64,000 nt of DNA from Liolophura sinensis (lineage: Eukaryota; Mollusca; Polyplacophora; Chitonida; Chitonidae). The DNA lies in assembly GCF_032854445.1 (NCBI RefSeq), contig NC_088295.1, positions 83,000,644 to 83,064,643 of the forward strand, in the 5' to 3' direction. The notes under the pieces were generated by a model that worked only from the letters and a program-made list of their open reading frames with translations, was not told the origin of the DNA and did not search any database. Position numbers and translations under genes: made by a program. Shown piece after piece: positions 25,198-35,600 of this stretch (positions within the stretch are counted from its first letter, which is position 1; each line of letters starts with the position of its first letter).

Positions 25198-28100
25198 CAC
25201 GCACGCGCGCGCGCGGGGCTGACACCTCCTGTAATGAAACACACACATTTATTGCTAATTACTTGTTCATATTGACAGAATTAGTTTAATTTTAAACATA
25301 TGTGTGTTGATAAACTGATTGAAGACATTACGATGTGCAAGCCCTGGGCTTACACTTTTATAGAGGCATTTACTAAAAACGCGATTGGAGCTTACAAAAA
25401 CTTATATTGGCCCTGCACCGTATAAGCACATAAACAAAAAAACCCACTACTTTCCTTTTTATAACACTAACAACAACTTTATCTGATTATGGCAGCATCT
25501 TGTAAGGAACTGACAGGTTGCAACCACAGCTAGGTGTGCAGTGTATGCCTCCTAGTAGGCAGAAATTCGAAAAGTGCGCGGCCAGTCGATGCGCGTATAG
25601 TAGCCATGTGGTTCTCTCCACACACGTGTATTAGCCGCGCGCTTCTATTCACACGCGTGTAGTAGCCGTGTGGTTCTCTCAGCACAACTGTAGTAGCCAT
25701 GTGGTTATTTCCACACGCGTTTAGTAGCCGTGTGGTTCTCTCCACACGCGTATAGTAGCCGTGCAGTTCACTCCACACGCGTATAGTAGCCGTGTGGTTC
25801 AAGCAAGCAAGGGACAGACGAGATCCCCAGCGCACAAACCCCCAGCCTATCAAAAGCCCCGGTGGATATAAGCTCCTCGATCAGTATTAAGTGTATATGG
25901 AAAATAGCATAAGTTGTTGCTTGTGCGAGAATGCTTGAAACATTCTCCCTGCAGTGACGTTTCAGATTTCAATATATGTTAGCAATCAATAGAACCTCTT
26001 CTTACTCGTTCTATCTCTTTGTATTCTAACCGTTTTTGACGACATCAGCAAGAGATATATTCTATATTCACGTGGACTGACTCGCCTTTAGAAGCCGGAA
26101 TATTTCATCCGGATTTTGGAGGCTGCAAGTTGTAAGATATGATAGCTGTGATGGTTTTAACCTCAGAAACCAAAAGAAAACGTGCCTGCTTCGATCTTTC
26201 CGAGTGTAGATGTTCAAAAACATGCAGCCAACATTCATTTTTCGGGATTTCGGGGAAAAATATATAAATCTGATTTACCCAATGAACGATAAGATCAATG
26301 ATTCGTGTTGAGATCAATGATACTGTAAATCGTAGTAAGCTATAACCTGTATACCATGTTGAAATATTTCAGCCAAACAAATTAAGTATATTGGTACTAC
26401 GAATAATAAACTTATATTTGCTCGACGGAAAGCATTCGATAATAATACCAGAGACATCAGAGACGGTCATTTGGGCAATACTGTATTGTAAACGAACGTT
26501 TACAACGCTTTTGAAAAGAAAGCTGTTAAACACGAGTGACAGACCGGGATACGCTTTGATGACAAATTTTACATGGAAAACAGTCACACTATATGAATTC
26601 CCCTCAACAAATATTTCACATCATGTTTTTTAGATTGTTGGATATGTTTTGTCCATGAGACTTTTGTCTGTGTGGTACCCATGCCACACGTGTGTTTATA
26701 GTGCTTGCTTTTTTTGGTGTACTGTATATATATATTATGGGAAATGACCCGATGGGGAAAGCATTGGTGGAGGAAAGTGTCCGCGGGGGGAATCGTCCAC
26801 ATGGCAAAATGTTCTGGGGAATTGTCTGCACTCCTTGTATGCTACAAGATACATGTAGTATCACTGCCAGAGGTGTTGGATGACGAACACAGAACTCTCT
26901 CGCCTCAGCACACACTGAGTGATAACCATGGCAGCAATTTGATCTAAACAACTCATGTTACACCATAAAAGTCTTATCTGTGTCAGCAGGAGGGTTTTAA
27001 AACAGAAAAGCAGGCACTTTATCATACATACGAATGAATACACTGCTTTTACTGTTTTATTCTATTCTTTTTTAATGGGGTCAATCCATTCAGCCCATTC
27101 ACACTGAGTGATAATCATGCCAGCAATTTGGTCTATTAGCTTACGTAATACTGTACATACATGTGCACTGTAGGTGATGATATACCCTACTATTGAAAAA
27201 CAACTCATGTTACACAATAGCAGTCTTATCTGCGTCAACACGAGGGTTTTAAAACAGAAGAGCTGGCACTTTATCATACATACGAATGAATACACTGCTT
27301 CACCTCACTTGGCAGAATAAATGCAACCCAGAGATGACAATGTGTAGCAAAGGTTTCGTGGACAATCATGGATTCATGTATTCAGGAAATCCACACTGTC
27401 AACAAGCATGGATTAGTCTCCTGTATTCCCTCATAAACAGACCTGCTATCAACGCAACAATGATCCAATGCATGCACAGAAAGCCAGATTCATACGGAAC
27501 CAATTATATGGTGTCAACTTACAAAATGTCATCACAAAGCAAGCAACAATCCTCTTTGTTGTAGGAATAGACTGGAGACTTGGGGAATTCAAGGGTGGGA
27601 AGACTCTCCTCCAAATGTCTGATCAAATCAAAGTCTTTATCAGCTGCCCTCTAAAGAAAAAAAGTAAGAAAGTTTTCTGAAATGCACAACAAACATTACT
27701 GGATGCTGTTTTATTCTTTTTTTCTTTTAATAGATTCAAGCCATTCAGGCCTGAAACTCTACATGGTTTTTGTTCAGATCATTGTTCCATCAAATCTTCC
27801 ATGGCCCCATAGTCAAAAACTACCATTTATTTTATTTTTGATCATGTTGATTGGTGTTACTCCAAGAATATTTCACTTATACGACGCCGGACGGTATTAT
27901 GATGGGAGGAAACTGAGCAAAGCACAGGGGAACCCATGACCATCTGCAAGTCACTGGCAGACGTTCGCTACAGCCAGAGAGGAAGCCAGCATGTGCTGAC
28001 CTTGAACTCACAGCTCACACCGCATTGGTAAGAGGCTCGTGGGTCATTGCTAGCACACTGTAAACCATCTCGGCCAAGGAGGTACCTCAGAACTATGATG

Positions 28101-29962
28101 TCTCAGCTTCTGAAGCTTATCCAGCGCAAAAAAAACATTCAGACTGATGAACCAAAACATTGTCATCAGTCACAAAATGTGGCAGCCGTCTTGGATTATT
28201 TTAGTTTGCTAAAATTCTTCTCTAAAATGGCTGAATTTATTCATTTATTTGATTGGTGTTTTTACGCTGTACTCAAGAATATTTCATTTATACAACGGCA
28301 GCCAGCATTATAGTGGGTGGAAACCGGGCAGAGCCTGGGGGAACCCCACGACCATCCGCAGGTTGCTGACAGGCTGCCCCACGTACGACCGGAGAGGAAG
28401 CCAGCATGAGCTGGACTTGAACTCACAGCGACCCCATTGGTGAGAGACTCCTGGGTCATAAAGCTGCGCTAGCGCGCTAACCAACTGAGCCATGGATGCC
28501 CCTCCAAAATGTCTGAAAGCATTGATATCAAATTAGTGTAAATGTGTTCTCCAATACCTCTAGTACTTATCTTTGTTTTCATTTTTATTTATATGCAAAT
28601 CAAGCTTCTGTGGCCATGTTTAATTGGCACAGGATCTATTTTCAGTTATGTTCAGTTTCTCTTTATTAGCTTTATCCTTAAATAAGCTAAACTTTCTTAT
28701 CTATGTAACTTTGAGTTCAAATACACCAATATTTTTTACCAAAATTTTCACAATTTTACTGGATGTCAAAAAACACAATCAATGAAAATGGCAAAATTTC
28801 CATGAGCTCAGAGATGTAATAGTTTGTTACGTGTATTTTGTTATGCTAAGTTTTGTGCATACTGCATGTATGTAAAAGCACAGTTTTCATTCTATGTCGA
28901 GATATCTGTCATTCTGAAGAAATCTTATTTTCACAATATAGAATGAAAACTACATGTATAGCAGCTAGAATGATGCACCAAATTGTAGCCCAGTCTCTGA
29001 CATTTCAGAGATATGTCAACAGATTTGACCTATGACCAACAGTTTTTCCTCCTACAGATTTTTCACTGATGCTATAAACTTTCACTTGTAGGATGAAAGT
29101 CTAAAGCTTTAATATGAGTCCATTTTTCAGTCATATGACGACGAAGGAATCTTTAGAGTGTATGTAATGTGCCTCCTTGTTTCAGGACAGATTTCCACAG
29201 CTCTTTCATCTAGTGCAGCTTCACTGAGATAGCTTACCCAAGGCAAGTAAGCCGCTCTGCCCGAGCCATCATACGGATACATGTCAACCAGTCAATGCAC
29301 TATCCTTTTCATGCTGAACGCCAAGCGAGGAAGTTACAACTTCCTCTTTTAACATCTTAGGTGTGACTCGACCCAGGATGACCCTGGATCTACTGCTCCC
29401 GAAGTGGACGCTCTACCAACTGTGTTATGGGGGCCGGTCAATCACGTATTGAAATGAGCTATAATTTACAACATACACTAGATCTGTGCAGGAATATCAG
29501 TTTTAACGAAATGTATGTGACCAAGAATGGAAGTGACCCTAACTCATTAACAAACCTGAGCCTAATACCATTTCTTAACCCAATGCATGGAGATAGAATT
29601 TATCAAACTAGAATTGATGTCATACTGACTGGAAATGAACGCATGAATACCGGCATCACTGCAAGAGGCAAATCAGCTTCATTATAGCTTCATTTTTGTG
29701 TTGTTTTACAACACTTGTCAGACATGAGTAATAATTATAAAACTTAAATTTTGTTTGTGAAATGCAAGCTGTTAGAATGTGTCAATTTTCTACACATGTT
29801 ACATCTTAATTATTCCTTTATATTTCTGAAAATGCAGTATATGCATGTGATACAATCTGCACAATTGAGCTTGTCTTCCTAAACATTTACCTGACTTGCT
29901 CCATTCTCTGCTGCTGTCAGTGACATCCAGTCAGGAAGCTTCCTCTTCTTTGGTTTATCCAT
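16848..29962 (-). CDS. WRNexo: Werner-type 3'-5' exonuclease, stand-alone (7 exons, 240 aa)
   Basis: This is a nuclease of the DEDDy (RNase D/WRN) superfamily that removes nucleotides from 3' DNA ends, presumably in nuclear DNA repair or replication. The seven exons (29891-29962, 27523-27650, 22534-22688, 22307-22376, 17689-17830, 17037-17138, 16848-16901) have GT-AG borders and fully compatible phases. They sum to 723 nt, 240 residues plus stop. The protein starts [13 protein letters not shown], with a basic nuclear-localisation-like run. The catalytic residues are Asp82 and Glu84 (FDIEWP, motif I), Asp143 (motif II, GVGIEND) and Tyr217 with Asp221 (YAATDA, motif III). Unlike vertebrate WRN there is no RecQ helicase: the frame ends 17 residues after motif III, as in the separate exonuclease genes of flies and plants. 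A decayed LINE fills intron 4. Start and stop are both inside the window, so the gene looks complete and intact. Confidence 0.88.
17037..17138 (-). CDS. WRNexo: WRNexo exon 6 (motif III)
   Basis: Acceptor TTTTTGTTTCAG, donor GTGAGT. It encodes residues 190-223: [17 protein letters not shown], then the motif III helix [10 protein letters not shown] with catalytic Tyr217 and Asp221. Confidence 0.9.
17689..17830 (-). CDS. WRNexo: WRNexo exon 5 (motif II)
   Basis: Acceptor TTATTATTTTAG, donor GTAACA. It encodes the motif II Asp143 followed by [13 protein letters not shown], then [12 protein letters not shown] and [10 protein letters not shown], in the same order as WRN exonuclease domains. Ends in phase 0. 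Confidence 0.85.
20386..20663 (+). mobile_element. Full-length SINE family 1 with target duplication
   Basis: This is the best copy in the window. The head GGCCTCCGTGGCTCAGTCGG carries the A box, GCGGTCGCTGTGAATTCAAG carries the B box, then the body and the tail GTAAAACACCAATCAAATAAA with AAATAAATAAAT. It is flanked by the perfect 15-bp duplication TCAGTATGGGTTTCG (20371-20385 and 20664-20678). It splits the reverse-transcriptase codons for QYGFR of the LINE, so it inserted after the LINE. Confidence 0.95.
20998..21183 (-). mobile_element. 5'-truncated SINE family 1 nested in the LINE
   Basis: Tail and body landmarks (TTGGTGTTTTACGCCGTACT, GTGGTGGGAGGAAACC, CGGAGAAGAAGCCAGC) without the tRNA head. 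Flanked by ATTTTTGAT at 20989-20997 and 21184-21192. Removing the insert rejoins the LINE frame as LSPLLFLI...INDIN, which supports both the insertion and the duplication. Confidence 0.9.
22307..22376 (-). CDS. WRNexo: WRNexo exon 4
   Basis: A 70-nt exon with acceptor GATCTTTCAG and donor GTAGGT. It encodes [11 protein letters not shown] and KLVGVGIE, the helix-strand before motif II. It is too short to show as a conventional ORF, but its phases (1 in, 2 out) match both neighbours exactly. Confidence 0.8.
22534..22688 (-). CDS. WRNexo: WRNexo exon 3 (motif I)
   Basis: Acceptor TTATTACAG, donor GTAGGA. It encodes residues 68-118 with [14 protein letters not shown] (catalytic Asp82 and Glu84) and the following strand [20 protein letters not shown]. 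This is a clear match in order and spacing to the WRN exonuclease core. Confidence 0.9.
22700..24270. other. Intron 2 sequence, no element recognised
   Basis: Part of the long intron 2 of the exonuclease gene. A homopolymeric run of about 17 C lies near 23117-23133. No family or exon was recognised. Confidence 0.4.
24275..24596 (-). other. Orphan exon-like ORF, unassigned
   Basis: An open stretch of 107 codons lies between a good acceptor (TTAACAG) and a good donor (GTAAGC). The predicted peptide has an apparent helical part ([21 protein letters not shown]) and a Pro-rich part ([15 protein letters not shown]). I do not recognise it. It is 322 nt long and would break the frame of the exonuclease gene that surrounds it, so it is not a standard exon of that gene. 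It may be a nested gene, a cassette that ends a transcript early, or chance. Confidence 0.3.
24735..25250. repeat. Compound (CA)n / GGCTGACATCTCCTGTAATGAAA minisatellite
   Basis: About ten copies of a short spacer (GCTGACATCTCCTGTAATGAA and variants) alternate with CA runs of very different length, the longest near 25050-25106. CG alternation appears at 25200-25214. Open frames through it are low-complexity artefacts. Confidence 0.9.
25590..25800. repeat. 31-bp minisatellite, about 7 copies
   Basis: The unit is of the TAGTAGCCGTGTGGTTCTCT-CCACACGCGTA type with 31-bp spacing. Most copies carry the palindrome ACGCGT. It lies in an intron of the exonuclease gene. Confidence 0.85.
26914..27297. 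repeat. Direct duplication of about 140 bp
   Basis: Segment 26914-27049 (CACTGAGTGATAACCATGGC to GAATGAATACACTGCTT) recurs at 27101-27300 with about 85-90% identity by eye. The second copy has about 60 extra bases after CAGCAATTTG. It lies in intron 2 of the exonuclease gene, just downstream of exon 2. Confidence 0.8.
27523..27650 (-). CDS. WRNexo: WRNexo exon 2
   Basis: Acceptor TTTCTTTAG, donor GTAAGT. It encodes residues 25-66 plus two bases, including [16 protein letters not shown]. This parallels the stretch that precedes the nuclease core in WRN proteins (LEFxGxxVYSYxxxDC). Confidence 0.8.
27845..28080 (-). mobile_element. SINE family 1, diverged
   Basis: TTGATTGGTGTTACTCC, CGGTATTATGATGGGAGG, CCAGAGAGGAAGCCAGC and CTTGAACTCACAGC occur in the family order, with more substitutions than its neighbour at 28236. 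Confidence 0.75.
28236..28505 (-). mobile_element. SINE family 1, full length with target duplication
   Basis: All landmarks from the TTTGATTGGTGTTTTTACGC tail to the A-box complement GCTAACCAACTGAGCCATGG. Flanked by AAAATGGCTGAA (28224-28235) and AAAATGTCTGAA (28506-28517), a 12-bp duplication with one mismatch. Confidence 0.9.
29200..29440 (-). mobile_element. tRNA-derived SINE, family 3
   Basis: On the minus strand the head reads CACAGTTGGTAGAGCGTCC (A box) and later CCTGGGTCGAGTCACACC (B box). It is followed by GAGGAAGTTGTAACTTCCTC and GGCTCGGGCAGAGCGGC. It differs from families 1 and 2, and I recall this body as common in bivalve and gastropod DNA. Confidence 0.75.
29891..29962 (-). CDS. 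WRNexo: WRNexo exon 1 (start codon)
   Basis: ATG at 29962, 24 codons beginning [13 protein letters not shown], then donor GTAAAT. The basic run resembles a nuclear localisation signal, and the xPxWM pattern parallels the N-terminus of vertebrate WRN. Ends in phase 0. An acceptor-like TTTTCAAGTCAG just upstream suggests a further 5' UTR exon. Confidence 0.8.
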
Positions 29963-30972
29963 TACTCCTGGCCTGACTTGAAAATAACACATTAGAAAAC
30001 TATGAATTTAGGAGTTTTAGCGACATTACATTGTAGTTATAGTTCAGAAACTGTGACATAATTATTTCTTACAAAATATACAGACAAGACTGAATTGTGA
30101 CTGACATATAAACTGTGACCCTTGAGAAACCAACACAGGCCCATATACAACCACCAGGTCTTAATGTACACAACATTCTGAAGACCACAGGTGTTACTGT
30201 TAGCTAAATCTGTTGATAAAACCACGAAATTTTCAATACAAATACTTTAATAAAGCATTGTCATTAGAGGGCCAAAGCTGTGACTACAGTATCAGTGGAG
30301 GGGACTGTCAGTTAAAAAGTTGATCTTAAAGATTCAGCTGGGAACCTGCCCAGACAGGAGCTATACAGATTTGAGTTTGGGGCATGTTTTTGACAGATAC
30401 ACTGCATGGGTGGATATGTACATCATAGAGTGATGCCATTATATAGGCCTAATATAATACAATAATACAATGTAATATAATGTGACTAATATAATGTAAT
30501 GTAATAAATGTCAGAAGTTCATCGTATCGTTCTCACCCACCTAGAAGGACTAATCAGCTAATCAGATGTCACATTCAGAGTCAAAGAAATATCACAATCA
30601 AGACTAAGAAGGAAAGACACTGTTTTTGTAACGGTTAAAATTGAAAACACAGAAAATATCACTTTCCTTACCTACATTCATAGTTGGGAGATCACTTGAG
30701 GATTGGAATGCAGTTCGAACTAATCTGTTATTTAAGTCCCAAAATGCAGTGAGTTATCAAAACGTATTGTACCGGTACTACAGTAGTCTGCATTACATTC
30801 ATCACAAATGTATATATCAACAACAACAACACACCCAAGGCGGGTTAGCGTAAAGAACAGCAGGTTTTCAAGGATCTAAAAGAGTCATACGGTCTTGTTG
30901 GCAGAAAGCCTCGCCCACGTTGGCATATTTTAGGATTGCTGGTCATCACTTCCAACCAAAATAAAAACTTAC

Positions 30973-31030
30973 CTTTTCGACTTCATGTCAAACAAGCCAT
31001 ATCGTGCGCCAACAACTAAAAAAATGTAAA
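30973..31030 (-). other. Possible 5' UTR exon of the exonuclease gene
   Basis: A strong donor (AAAAG then GTAAGTTT) lies about 1 kb upstream of the coding start, and an acceptor-like site lies just before exon 1. Joining them puts stops before the ATG, so this would be non-coding. The upstream limit is unknown; the end given is nominal. Confidence 0.25.
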
Positions 31031-31049
31031 ACCAGGCTCACACGGCGAA

Positions 31050-33390
31050 GTACACTTTAAAAATTACGAAAACGGACTGAAGAAAAAAAGGCACAGCACA
31101 ATGAACTGGGACCGACCATATAAACTGTTTAAGCCGCGTATTTTACAGTCGTTCAGCAAAGTTGCCAAAAACAAAAAATATTCTAGACCGGTATTATACC
31201 TCTGTTATTAGTCACAGACTCTACACAGTTTTAAACCTTTGTAATAAATCTCTAATTTAATTAACAACCACAAGGCATTTCCATTTTCAAAGATCAGGAT
31301 GAAAACCAGGCTTTTCTCAACCTTCGTTTATTTGTAAGTATCAGTCCAGTCTGAATGGAAACCGTTGGACATATTACGTCTCAACCATTCTTACCACACA
31401 AGGTTGTGTAGGCCTATTGATTTACAGTGTTTCACTAACCTCGTATAGTTGTGTTATTTAAGAATGCTAGACTATGTGCATGTTTACTTTACATTTAAGC
31501 AGCTTTACTGCTGTTTGATATTACCATAATTTTCTAGAGATTAGTAGGCCTAATTACTGTCTTTCATGCATGGCCTCTGTGTTTACGGTTGACAGCGCTG
31601 GTGCATATCCTTACCTTAAATATCTTCTCAGTGAAGAAGAATTTAAAGTCTGTAAGAATATGTGGTCATATGTAGGCCCGTATATGTAGGCTACGTTCCA
31701 GTAAATGTGTAGTAGACGAATTCATTCAAATTCCTCTTTTTGAATCTTTCTGTTAAGATGCTTGTCTACTCCTCAGAATCAGCTACAAATGTGTATATAT
31801 TGTCGACGAACTCATATAACATTACAATTTATTTCAAGTTATTTGTGTCAATGTTGTTTAACGTTACACCGCTAGTCTATAGTTCAGGCAGTTATATGAA
31901 GTCAGGAAACCAGAATGGCCGGCACAATCAACAAATCCTTGCCAAGTTACCCACGAATTTCCTACGTATGACATACATATGTACACCATATTGGTGGAGG
32001 AAAAGTTGCCCTCAGTGGACAGTGGCAATATATATCTAATAACATTCCCTTGCCAGGCAACACATACCGAAGACCGAGGCAGGGACCATGCGTTCAGTTG
32101 AGTGGCGTGGGGTGAAGGGTGACGGAGAGGTGGGGATTGCTAGAGCGCACGATGTGCCGGTTCATTGTTTCACTGGATACACGAGATACATGTCGTTCTC
32201 CATACCCATCTCCCCCTCCCCCCATTCCACCCTTAATGTGGCACTTGTGTTGTTGGCAATGGGCGGTCAGCACTGCTTGTAGGGCCGTTTTGCTCATTCG
32301 GTATGAAGTTCGTTAGATGTCATTAGCTCCTACCAACCACTAATCTGGTAATCAAAGTTGTGTGTCGAACGGGGGAAAGTACCGGTGCGTTAGTTTCTTG
32401 CCAAGGACATGCACAAAAGTTTCTTCCATCCGTGAAAACTCGCTAAACGCCGTAGTAATATTGAAACAGTTTTGAGTCGGCAAGAAATCGCCATTCGGGT
32501 GGAGCGGACCGCCTATCGGTCTCCTTTTTAGAGTTGCTTCCCTTTCAGTCCTTTGGGCACAAGAGGTTTCCCACCAATATTGGGCGCATGTCTGTGCTTC
32601 AAATGCGAGAAAGTTTTTTTTCATCCTTTAGTTGAGGATCGAATTCCTGACTTCCACATGTCTCAAAACTTGTCTCTCAATGTTGAAGAGACTGTTCAGG
32701 TAGTTTTTGTTAAAAAAAACTATAGCGCCTCTCTAGTCCAATTGAATTTTTCCTATTATTGACATATTGGTTACCTTGTAATTAAAATGCCCAAGCTTTG
32801 CATACTATCCGTCAGCTCTGTGAATTCTCATGAGTGGTGTCCGAGACGAACTGGGATGTATGATCTATATAGTCTCCCCGCAAGCTGCAGTTAAATTATT
32901 AAAGATTATATCGTCTAAATAATACGCTAAATATTTGTTTCCGAGGAGCATAACAGAAAATTCTCTGCGAGACAAACAACCCCACGTGACGTAAAGTGAA
33001 CATAAAGTTTGCAACTAAATATACACAAGAATCACAGAACAATATTACAACACTATAATATTCAAAAAAATATTTATGCCAAAAAGATGGAATTCAACGT
33101 TGGGAATATATAGCTTTGACTGACAATTCACCCCGAGTAGCCAGGCTTTTGAAGCCCTTATGGACTTGACCTATCAGTAGTATTTAAAGCAACAAGTGAT
33201 AAAACACTTATTAACTCGTTGTTGTCAGAGTGAATTGTCATGCTAGATAGACAGACATGGGCACAATTTGTGTGTGTGTGTTTGGTGGGGGGGGGGGTGT
33301 TGAGCACATCTTACGTGTTAATTTTAAGAATTTGGTCTAAGTGGACAGTGATATATTCATGTGGAACTCAGAAAGGACCCGTCTAACTCT
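31050..33390. other. Intergenic stretch, nothing recognised
   Basis: No protein family, splice chain or repeat family was identified. Frames of 90-100 codons on both strands have no familiar motifs. The promoter of the exonuclease gene should lie near 31 kb, but I see no diagnostic element. A G-run lies at about 33286-33296. Confidence 0.35.
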
Positions 33391-33404
33391 GTTCATGGTA
33401 ACAT

Positions 33405-33500
33405 GGTCACCATGCAAGCTCTGGGCTCTGCCCTGTTTCCTCATACCTTAATACTGGCCACCGTTGTATAACAGCAATCAAATAAAATCAAACAAAATCA
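33405..33500 (+). mobile_element. SINE family 1, 5'-truncated and diverged
   Basis: CTCTGCCCTGTTTCCTCATACC, CTGGCCACCGTTGTATAA and the AGCAATCAAATAAAATC tail match the 3' half of family 1. Confidence 0.6.
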
Positions 33501-34089
33501 AATACATCAAATAAGCGAATATGGGACTTGTTTTGGCAAGGACTTTACTCCAAAAGATGGGTCTACGCTTTAAGCGCCTGACTGAATAAGTTTTGGAGGT
33601 TACAAGATGAATATGAAAAATGTGTATTTGCTGTGGTACTATTCGTGAAAAAACTCTGGGAAGGCTGTCAACGGGCCTCCCCTATTGATTGAGTCAACTC
33701 CGTGAGTATATGCTGCCACCCTCTGGTACAGGAATGTGGACTAACGAGTGGCTGAGGCTGAAGAGGAATGATTTCATTCAAAGAAAAAAGAGGGACCAAC
33801 AGAGATGATAGCTGCCGGGAAGTTCGGGAAGTCCGCTACTTCAATACCAGGCCATATAATAACTGATAATACCCTGATCTGTCAAAAGACCACGAGGGAA
33901 CCTCGACTGGAGAATCAGTAATTCCTGTTCTTTTTATTAAAACGTCCCCGTCAGATAAATCGTACACTCAATATTCACAAGTCCATACACTTTTAAATAC
34001 ATGTACGTCGGATGGCCATCCAAAGTCCATTCCAAGCACCAATATATATGAAATGATTCTACATATTCAGCATTTCAACACCTCTGTAC

Positions 34090-34160
34090 CGGACGTAGCT
34101 CAGGAGGTAGATGGATATTCGTTGCCCCAACTTAGATTGGTTCCTAGCTCAACTCTGATC
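34090..34160 (+). mobile_element. Possible tRNA-like SINE head
   Basis: GACGTAGCTCAGGAGGTAGA is a good A-box-like match, followed at a plausible distance by GGTTCCTAGCTCAAC. The body is not recognised. It lies just before the kinase pseudogene. Confidence 0.3.
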
Positions 34161-34297
34161 TGTCTGGGCAGGACTCGCCATGCGAGGCCTCGTCCTCTTA
34201 TTTCAAACGGGAATTCTTATGTGATGTCTTCTGGAATGGAATTCGACCATCAGATTAGCTTGTACAGCTAAATATCTCCAGGAACTTCAAGAGCCAA

Positions 34298-34760
34298 GTG
34301 GACATTATCACACTCCCACATTCACTAAGCCCATCAACCTTGAAAACCCTGACCTCTGAAAATAGTATCAGAGAAACGTACATTCTCACTGAGTGCCAAA
34401 GCGCCTTTGTAGTTAAACTTGACGTCAGATATGCTCGCGGAGATGACCTTTTTCTTAGTTTGGATTATTATAAATACAAAGACCTTGCTCATCAGCTGCA
34501 CAAGGTGGTCCCCAAAAAACTTTGGACAGCAAGAGGCCATCTGGATTTGTGCCTACGTTTTGACCAGCCTAGAATTTCTCCACAAGAAGTCAATTCTACA
34601 TCTTCAATAGGTAACGTCTTCATCGATTCCAAAGGTTATCCCGTCTTGGGTGATTTTGGATCTGCATTGAGAATGCTGACATAAAAGGCTTTACCGGATG
34701 TCCTAGCGTTACGTCTGCATGCGCATGTCTGGAAGTTCAGTTGTGCTATGAGCTCACGTG
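34298..34760 (+). pseudogene. Protein-kinase-domain pseudogene, frameshifted
   Basis: Pieces of a Ser/Thr kinase fold occur in order but in alternating frames. They are SIRETYILTECQSAFVVKL (helix C to strand 4), DDLFLSLDYY (hinge), LTSLEFLHKKSILHL in the next frame (catalytic-loop approach), and NVFIDSKGYPVLGDFGSA back in the first frame (DFG motif). A degraded activation segment (FTGCPSVTSAC) follows in the same frame as a stop at 34682. The HRD box is lost at the shift. No introns interrupt the piece, so it may be a retrocopy. The style suggests the AGC group, but that is inference. Confidence 0.65.
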
Positions 34761-35254
34761 TTACATTATGAAATTCTCAAGCTTTAAGACAATTTCTGAG
34801 AACTAAAAAGCCTTTATACATGTACATTATCAAATCTGTCTTTTAAATTAAGAAAATTAGATTCATATTAAAAAATGCATATATTTCAATTAAGAAGAAA
34901 TGCTGTGTGATTACATGGTATTATCTACCAGCGCGTGCATAGAATATTCACATTTTGTGAACTATACCAATAATAAAGTATTTTATTCATATATCACCAC
35001 TTACGCTTTCGACTTTTTATATGCTCCTGAACCTTCCATGACACCATTTGGCCCCTTACGTGTCCGCTTATCTAGGTTAATATTGTCTGTCACACTATGA
35101 TCTTTTTCAAAAGCCTGTAATCGGGTCAGTTTCTGAACCTAACAGTCGATTTGTCCAACATTTCTTCAATGTTAATCCACTAACAAATGTTGTTCTATCT
35201 TTCGGCTTTTCACGGCTTGCCTTTCGCCTTCGACCTGTAACGTGTATCACTGAT

Positions 35255-35600
35255 TGATCAATTGATTGAGTGACTAATATTTAACGATCTACTCAAGAAC
35301 TGTTCACTTTGTATTAAGGCGGGGAAACGGTAATAACTTGTTCGATTCCTTTGGCAAGTGGCAATCGTCAGAGGACAGTTGTGGTGTTTTTGCTCCCCTC
35401 CAGCCACCGACTGCGTCACAATGTTATACATAACAAGGGTGTTCTAAGACTATATTCATTTTAGGCCTACTATCAAATTTAGTTTATGACTAAAGTTCCA
35501 GTCATGATATGCGTTACTATCAATTTAAAGACAATCCAGATGCAGCTGGATTCGAACGCACGACCATCTCATCAACTTTAGTGATTTCTACATTAGGCCC
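35255..35600 (-). mobile_element. SINE family 2, diverged
   Basis: On the minus strand a B-box consensus (GTGCGTTCGAATCCAGC, 35547-35563) is followed downstream by CCACCGACTG-like and ACTCAAGAAC-like landmarks and a tail ending near TTGATCAATCA. Boundaries are approximate. Confidence 0.5.

Noticed and set aside
24800-25248. Cysteine/valine-rich ORFs of 93-148 codons
   Set aside because: They are translations of CA/GT runs in all frames, with no splice context.
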